From positions 9,628,001 to 9,692,000 of the forward strand of contig CM040103.1 in NCBI GenBank assembly GCA_022496805.1: a stretch of 64,000 nt of DNA, read 5' to 3'. The notes under the pieces were generated by a model. It saw only the letters and a program-made list of their open reading frames with translations. It made no database searches and had not been told where the DNA came from. Of the stretch, positions 57,591 to 64,000 are shown piece after piece (positions within the stretch are counted from its first letter, which is position 1; each line of letters starts with the position of its first letter). This DNA comes from Pohlia nutans. Taxonomy: Eukaryota > Streptophyta > Bryopsida > Bryales > Mniaceae. Made by a program: the position numbers and the translations under genes.

Positions 57591-58409
57591 ATGCTACGTT
57601 GCTACTATTACTACATATCAGATGATCGAGTGCATGACAACCTTTTTGTACAACACTGTCTTAATTTGCATTGGTCGTGTTTGAGAGAGAATGGTGAGGT
57701 TTCTACACGGCATATAATGTGGAGCAATGGGTGCTCTGCACAATTCAAATGTGCGACTGCATGGTTTTATGTGGCCAGGTAAACTTCCAAAAAACACCCG
57801 ATTTTGCTGAATCATACGTGTCTTTGGCATTTGAATGAATTTATAGCTTGTTGCTGGTGAGATGTATGCTAACCATATCTTGATGTCCATGTAGGTACCC
57901 ATTCCTCACGGTCTATCCGGAACTCCCAAACGAATGCAAGCTATACTGAAATTTTTGGGGCTCTGGTCATGGAAAAGGATCCCATGATGGGGCTGACGCA
58001 TGCCTCAAATAAACATTGCTAAGAGAGCAGCTAAAGCGTACCAGTCAGAAGCTCCAAGATGCGACAGATGTGGTGGGATTTTTACGACATGCCATTAATT
58101 TGCCCAATGCTGCATATCCTGAGGCTAGACGAGTAGTCAACAAACAATTCCACTTGATTGGAAAACTGAGGTTTCTAGTGTATACCCTATGGCAGTTTCT
58201 GGAAGCTGCAACATACATAGTATTCGTAGCGTTGGACCCCAAAATAATTTATTGCTTAAAATTCAAGACTTTTCTTGCTTTGGCTTGGTTTCTATAGGTA
58301 GCCTGGAAGCTGGGATATGTTCCAGGAGCCAGTATGATGCCCGGTGGAAACTTGTCACTCTTGAACCAACCAATATTAAGTACATCAAAAAGAAGACCTG
58401 GACAATATA
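57591..58409 (+). pseudogene. Pseudogene of a repeat-family protein (WSNGCSAQFK / GSGHGKG motifs)
   Basis: A first exon reads YISDDRVHDNLFVQHCLNLH and HIMWSNGCSAQFKCATAWFY. It joins in phase over GCCAG|GTAAAC (57778) to CATGTAG|GTACCC (57895) to give VARYPFLTVYPELPNECKLY. In-frame stop codons then appear in the stretch with NFWGSGHGKGSHDGADACLK and before TLLREQLKRTSQKLQDATDV, so the gene is broken. A further piece near 58298-58409 reads YDARWKLVTLEPTNIKYIKK. From memory, similar WSDGC.AQFK / GSGHGKG proteins are multicopy in non-seed land plants and are probably transposon-derived; I cannot name the family. A last fragment (58760-58842, KLSDIALGKIKDVISSQEQM) may belong to it. Confidence 0.6.
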
Positions 58410-58842
58410 GGGCGGGTATGTAACTGAGCAGGGGAGCAATGACTTAGCGGCCCATGTGATGATTTGAGATCATATTGCTATCCTAGCGGTTGCAGAATCC
58501 AGCCGCCCAGGGTGCAAAATTCTTCATTCTAATTTGTACTAAACCCATATATGAGGTGGAAAATGAGACCTTAATTGATTTTTGCGGGGGATGAGGAGGT
58601 CATTCAAGGATTGTAGTATCATCAACAAAGAATGTCTAAAAATTCTTATCAACTAATGAGCACACATGGGCCTGCATGCATCTATTTCCACCTAGTAGTT
58701 GCCATCAAGTTCAAAATGACGCTTAAGAAGCACAAGCAAAAGGTAGGCGTGAGGTTTACAAGCTCAGTGACATTGCGCTCGGAAAGATCAAAGATGTGAT
58801 AAGTAGCCAGGAACAAATGGATGAAGTTGACTTGGAACATTA

Positions 58843-61800
58843 GATGGAGAGCTTAACTCAGACAATGAGTTCAAGGACTGTGGTGGTGAGGACTCTGAAT
58901 AAAATATGAATTGAGTTTGTAGATGTGGGACTTTTGATTGTAGAGTTTGTAAATCTTGTTCATTTTGCACCTTGTACGAGACCTTTTCCTAATCAAATTT
59001 CAATTTCTTTTGCGCCAATTTTTTCTAAATTTCTATTTTTGTTGCTTTCTTGTAACAATGTTTGTTGCTATTCAATGTGGGTCAATTTTTGAATGGGACC
59101 ACGTGAGCAAGGCACCTAGAAAAGTTTTTATCATTGTCTCGATGGTTGAACTTTTATAATCTTTAGGAAAATTTCAGTTTATTTTTGTTTTTATGAAGCA
59201 ATATCCTAATTTGACTGTCTTATACAAGCGGTATTGTTTGATGTTCAATTCAATTCTCTTGAATTATCATAGCAGATGTAAATGAGCTCTAAATAGAATT
59301 ACATATTCCAAATTCAGCTCACATTGTAGAAGCCAATGTCATAGTCACGACTCTGAAAAAAAAGCAATGTAAAGTATAAGCATCTATAACCAATAACTTA
59401 AGCTTTTTAGCCTAAGTACGTGTAGTAGAAGTAGAAGGTGAATAGTTTTTTTTTTTTTTCACAGGAAAATAGAATTATGAAGAATGCAATTTTTTCCATA
59501 ACTGTATTCTAAAAAATGAAATTTTTACAAATTTTCAAAGTGGAAAGTTATTCATCACTCAAAACTGATAATTAGACTATATCAAAGCCGTGAACATATG
59601 ATTCCACAAACCGGCCCAAGATATTTTTTGAAACTAACTAATATAAGTAATAGTGTAAAAACTTAATTGGTTGACAATAATTTCTGCATATGTAGCATAG
59701 ATTTTGATTATTAACCATTATAGGTCAGTCTACATTTTTATGGATGCTTCTACCTTAGTCCATTATATATCAAAAAGAGATTCTACTACCCTAGTCCAGT
59801 GTTCTCTGGATTCGTCAATATTTGAAGGTCTATAATATAGCAAAGATTTTTAACGACTTTAAACGTAGACACCTATATCCACCTAAAGCATTTAATGTTT
59901 GGCATGCAGATTGAACTCTAACATTCAACTGCATCATAACATTGCCCACATGTTGTTGGCTGGGAGCATGGTTGCATTTCAACTACAACTAGTGAAATTG
60001 AACGTAAGCCTCCGTTTTTGAATTTGTTATCTCCACACCAATAGTAGGTGCCATCTAGTACGTCGCTATCATTACCATAATATTCTTCATTGTCTTTAGT
60101 TGAACTCGGACTACAAAGAAAAACGGCTAGCTCAACTTCAATGCTCTGTTGTAACTTCTTTTTTTGATGCCACTAGGTACCACAACTTCTATGGTGGTCT
60201 TTTGATCTCTATTAGCTAAAAGTAGTTAAGAGATTGGCTTCCTTGTTCCCATAAGATAACTCCAACTAGAAATCTCTTAAAAACAAAATGAAAAGTCTTT
60301 CTTGCCTTGAATGCACATGAAATAGAAGAATGCATGCATACATTTCTGCAAAAGTCAATGCACATATATCCAAGGTTTAGTATTAGATTGAAGATTATGA
60401 GACATCCCACTCGTTTTCAATAATAAAGAAAATTATCGTGTTGATACTAGTATAACTCTATATATGTGCAAAAAAAAATTTAAAATATTATAACTCTACT
60501 TTACAAATATCATGAATTGATTATGATCAACAGTGGACAGACATACGTGCAAAACAATCAAAACAGGTTTTGTATCACAAGACCAACACATTGTCTCTTT
60601 TCAAGGCTTTGCACTAGAATCAAAACCCTATGCATTGGGATCATGTTAGTTTTGTTTGATTGTGATAGGGGAATCTCCTTACTAACACTGTCACCCGCTG
60701 ACTATGTAACCTGTGATATCGTGACATCTATGTCAACAGTCCTCCACGTTTCATCTGCATAAATGACGTAAAAAAACAAAGGTTTCAGATTAGTGCAGTT
60801 CTAACAAATACAACATTCCAAATAAATGTCATCTTCATTTCTTTATCCTAAACATTCACTCAAGATCTTGAAACTTGAGTCTGGAACAACGGTGCAAAGA
60901 GTATGTCCGGAATCCAGAACCCAATTCTTTATATTTAGTTTAAAATCTGGAATAGAGGTAATTATATAACATGGATCCGGAAATTAATATTGAATGTCCG
61001 TATAATTTGGAACAATTGTCTTTTAAATCTGTTAGTAATACTAGATTTCACACAATCCTGACTTTGAGGCAAAAGGACGTGGAGTTTTGAACATATACAA
61101 TTGTGATCTGGACTCCCGGACTCATACATTTCCACCTTTAAGAATCAAGAGCATATTTCCATAGCAAATGTAATTTAGATTAGACACAAGACATTTGCTA
61201 CGGATATAAATAAGAAATACTTAGACATTCTAGGCCTTAGTGTTTGTCTTGGACATATTCCATGCATGACAAGTAGCAAGGCTCTACAGGTGGAGACGTG
61301 GGGTCAACAAAATTTGGAACAGACTGCGCTTTACAAACGTTTTTGTTCTGGATTATTATTAGAGAATTCCTTAATCCGTATCTACCTTATTATTCACAGG
61401 AGTGCTACCCTAAACCACAAAACAACTAAGTTGCAGCATCATTTTCAATAGGTTTCGCCTTCTTCAACTCTAAACAAACAATAAAATTGCAAACAACGAT
61501 AGCCTCATTTTCATTGTTTAATAATAATATAAATAAATGAGATGGGATCTTTGAACATAACCTATACAAAGGGAAGCAACAACGGTACACTGTTATGAGG
61601 TTTTGATTGTACCTAAAGTTAAAGTTGAAACATGCAGCTTCTTTGCAGCGGCCACGACCTTCCCTGACTTTGGAAGCGTAGTAGTAATCATTTGGGCTAT
61701 TGGACACAAATCCAAAGCAACTCTATGCAGCCCTTGCAAATTGATGTAGCAACCGCTAATCATGTAGGAAGAAGAAACCTTTGCAAATTCATGTAGGCAC

Positions 61801-61897
61801 TAAAGATGGTAACAATGGCCATATGACAGTGGGACATAATAAATAAAAACGTACCACATGCAATACACGGGGCAAGCATTAAGAATGTGCGTAACAA
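58843..61897. other. Intergenic, no supported gene
   Basis: AT-rich sequence with several frames of 60-93 codons but no recognised domain, tRNA or paired terminal repeats. TCCGGAAT/CTGGAA words recur at 60880-61110 without a fixed period. Confidence 0.4.
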
Positions 61898-62480
61898 TTA
61901 AGGGTAAGTGTGGGCTATCGGAGGGAGGTATGGGCCAAAAAGTTGTTCCACCTCCTTCTTCATAACTCGTAATTGATCATTCATCCCTGCTATTGAACCC
62001 TCTAATGCCAGCCTCACAATCTTGTATTCCACCCAGAAAAGTCTCAATGTTCACTCATTACAAGTTATCTTGAACAAAAGTGTATCGAGTTGAATCATGA
62101 GGTCTTCTACACTCCCCGCATTGGTAAACAACTGGGTATTCCCCTCAATTTCAGCTTTAAGAATGCTCCAGTATGCATAAGTTTACAATTGCCACTTGGG
62201 CCTCACTCACTATCAATTGTCTATCCAATAACAACATTCAAGCTCTACAGAGATTATCCTTGACAACCCTTCTCCCACAACTAACAAGAAAAAGGGAATC
62301 ACCACATTGTTTGACAACTTCTGACGTCTTCTTGATCACGTCCGCTATGCTCTCTTTATAGTTTATATCTTCTTTACTCCAGGATACCAATACAAGGGTC
62401 AACCGTCAACCTCATTCCCACACTTGGCTCCTTCTTAGCCTTGATAATTGCTACGTCACCCTCACCGCACTCATCTTTCA
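61898..62480 (-). pseudogene. Decayed coding region, unknown product
   Basis: On the minus strand successive stretches in changing frames look coding: DECGEGDVAIIKAKKEPSVG, then SKEDINYKESIADVIKKTSE and VVKQCGDSLFLVSCGRRVVK, DRQLIVSEAQVAIVNLC, YWSILKAEIEGNTQLFTNAG, and VEYKIVRLALEGSIAGMNDQ, ending GPYLPPIAHTYP-stop near 61900. Frame changes and stop codons occur every 30-50 codons. The amphipathic, Leu/Glu/Lys-rich character suggests a real former protein, but I do not recognise the family. Very short introns could explain some breaks; I favour a pseudogene. Confidence 0.4.
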
Positions 62481-63099
62481 CGGTAAGTTACAACGACGTA
62501 GGAAACTTGACCAAAGTAGGTGCTAAACATCGCCGCTTCTTTAGATTTCCTTCGCTCTCAACAACCTTCCTCCCGTTCTCTCTCGCTCTTTGCTTTCACG
62601 TTCTGCTTTTTTTCATCTTCATACTCTTTCTATACTACTGTCGTTCACGGCTAAATTGTGACTAGTTAACACTGAGGCCTAAAGATATCAAAATTAATCC
62701 TTTAGCAAATTGTAGCATAATCTCTTTATTAAGCATTTTGAGACCTCCTACACATGCTGGTATAGAGTCAAGATAGTATGTTTGTTAGTCGAAAAAAAAC
62801 TCAGTGAACAAACCACCCAAGGAAACGTATAATGGGGGTTCTTTTGGTTGAGGAAGGTCAGATAGTCTATTGTAACGTAATTAAGGTCACTTATGAGGTA
62901 GTTTTCTATTGTAATTAGATTATTACAAAGGATATGGATAAATTAACCCGTTAAATATGAGGATTAAGGTATATTCTTTAGCCTATCTCTAATTCCTGTC
63001 CATGACTTATGAATGCAACAATACAATTATGCAGTCCCTGTCTTATCCTAGTGTGTTGGCTTATAAACAAAGGCAGCTTTTAGTCTGAAGGGATTACAA
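62481..63099. other. Intergenic, possible LTR-like sequence
   Basis: The stretch 62860-63070 (AT-rich, TTATAAACAAAGGCAGC near the end) has the look of a retrotransposon long terminal repeat, but no second copy or primer-binding site is in the window. No gene supported. Confidence 0.25.
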
Positions 63100-63990
63100 A
63101 ACATATAGCTCAAGGCACAAAAGTGACAATTTCCTGTTGCATTTGCTCAAGGCATAACCTCACAAAGTTTTCTTGTAGCATTACTCATTCATTACTCAAG
63201 TGTCCAAGTATTGCTTATAGCATTGAACTAATTACTATCTTGCTCAAGGCAGTTTATATATGGGTTTGCTTATAGCCTCCTTTGTACTGACTTGCTCAAG
63301 GCTTAACAACACCCGGTTATAGATTTCAATGCTCTTAATCACTTGCACACAAGGCTTTCAGCATACACCAAAGACTTATTTGCTTTAAGCATGACCAATT
63401 CCTTCTTCAGAGTTACAACAACACAACTGATTGCTTAGAGCATTAACAAACTACAATTAGTTTTAAGTTGCTTTCATTCCACAGGTTTACCCAAATAATT
63501 CCTTCTTCTTCAACTGCCTCAACTCTGGAGTTTATAAAATCATTGCAAACACCATTGCATACACTCATTCGTTCACATCAATTATTGCTAAAACATGTAT
63601 TCTGACTATACTGAACAGTTGCTTTAAGCAGTTACAACTACTAAGTTAATTGCTTCAAAGCCTCAATCATTGTTGTACACAAGACTAGCATGGGTACACA
63701 CATACACATATTCCAATGACTTAAACTAATGCTTTAAGCATACATTCATTCATAAACACTGCCTTGGAACCATGACAGTTTCCTTAAGCAACTAATTATT
63801 GAATGGCTTTAAGCACATACATTCACTAACTTATTGTTTTAAGGAGACTCCAATTACTATCAAGCATACATACACAGATTGTCTTAAGCACTGAAATGAC
63901 AAGATAGCTTTAAGCTTTGACCAACTAAACAATTCCTTTCACAAGAAACACAACCACTTGCCCAATCACTCGGACTTAAAACACGAACTA
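63100..63990. repeat. Field of short GCTTTAAGC / GCTCAAGGC palindromic motifs
   Basis: Variants of GCTTTAAGC, GCTCAAGGC, GCTTATAGC and GCTTAGAGC occur about 17 times, every 25-90 bp, for example at 63146, 63242, 63292, 63381, 63432, 63620, 63733, 63806 and 63907. Spacing is irregular, so this is a degenerate minisatellite or an array of binding sites. It runs to the window edge. Confidence 0.6.
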
Positions 63991-64000
63991 TATGGAAATA

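Noticed and set aside
1..64000. CRISPR arrays, rRNA genes, operons, organellar or bacterial DNA
   Set aside because: No regular spacer-repeat arrays, rRNA motifs or gene-dense operon layout; composition, introns and elements are those of a plant nucleus.

Overview
The window is AT-rich nuclear DNA from a land plant or close streptophyte relative. The evidence is a mitochondrial acyl carrier protein gene with plant-type telo-box promoter motifs, GT-AG introns of 0.1-4 kb, and plant-type Stowaway, Harbinger and CACTA miniature elements. A sperm-tail PG-rich repeat (SHIPPO/CIMAP-like) reading frame suggests a plant with flagellate sperm (bryophyte, lycophyte, fern, cycad or Ginkgo), but the species cannot be told from the sequence.

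Layout. 1-23 kb: no convincing gene; a dense graveyard of small inverted-repeat elements, many flanked by TTAA, plus minisatellites and SINE-like units. 23.5-23.9 kb (-): intact TMEM42-type small membrane protein, whose 3' coding end and 3' flank are tandemly multiplied just downstream. 24-29 kb: more miniature elements and the 3' remnant of a non-LTR retrotransposon. 29.3-31.2 kb (+): two-exon mitochondrial ACP gene. 32.6-32.9 kb (-): sperm-tail PG-repeat frame, probably one exon. 36.4-55.7 kb (+): one giant gene reconstructed here from ten exons with consistent phases (6,762 nt, 2,253 aa). It has about 1,800 residues of unrecognised N-terminal sequence and then a C-terminal protein kinase domain with an HYD catalytic loop. 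Its introns hold nested TTAA elements, a 1-kb palindrome and a telomere-like array. 57-64 kb: a pseudogene of a repeat-family protein, a decayed coding stretch on the minus strand, and a field of short GCTTTAAGC-type palindromes at the right edge.

Main discovery candidates. (1) A diverse population of TTAA-flanked non-autonomous elements with piggyBac-type ends: TTAACCC termini, and in most families a short palindrome starting about 20 nt inside one end. One copy sits inside another of the same family with an exact TTAA duplication. (2) The giant N-terminal-domain/kinase protein. No transposase for the TTAA elements is seen, so they must be mobilised in trans or be extinct.

The genes have no visible functional linkage; this is ordinary sparse plant gene space. 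The window was read by eye, so element ends are exact only where a target-site duplication is given.
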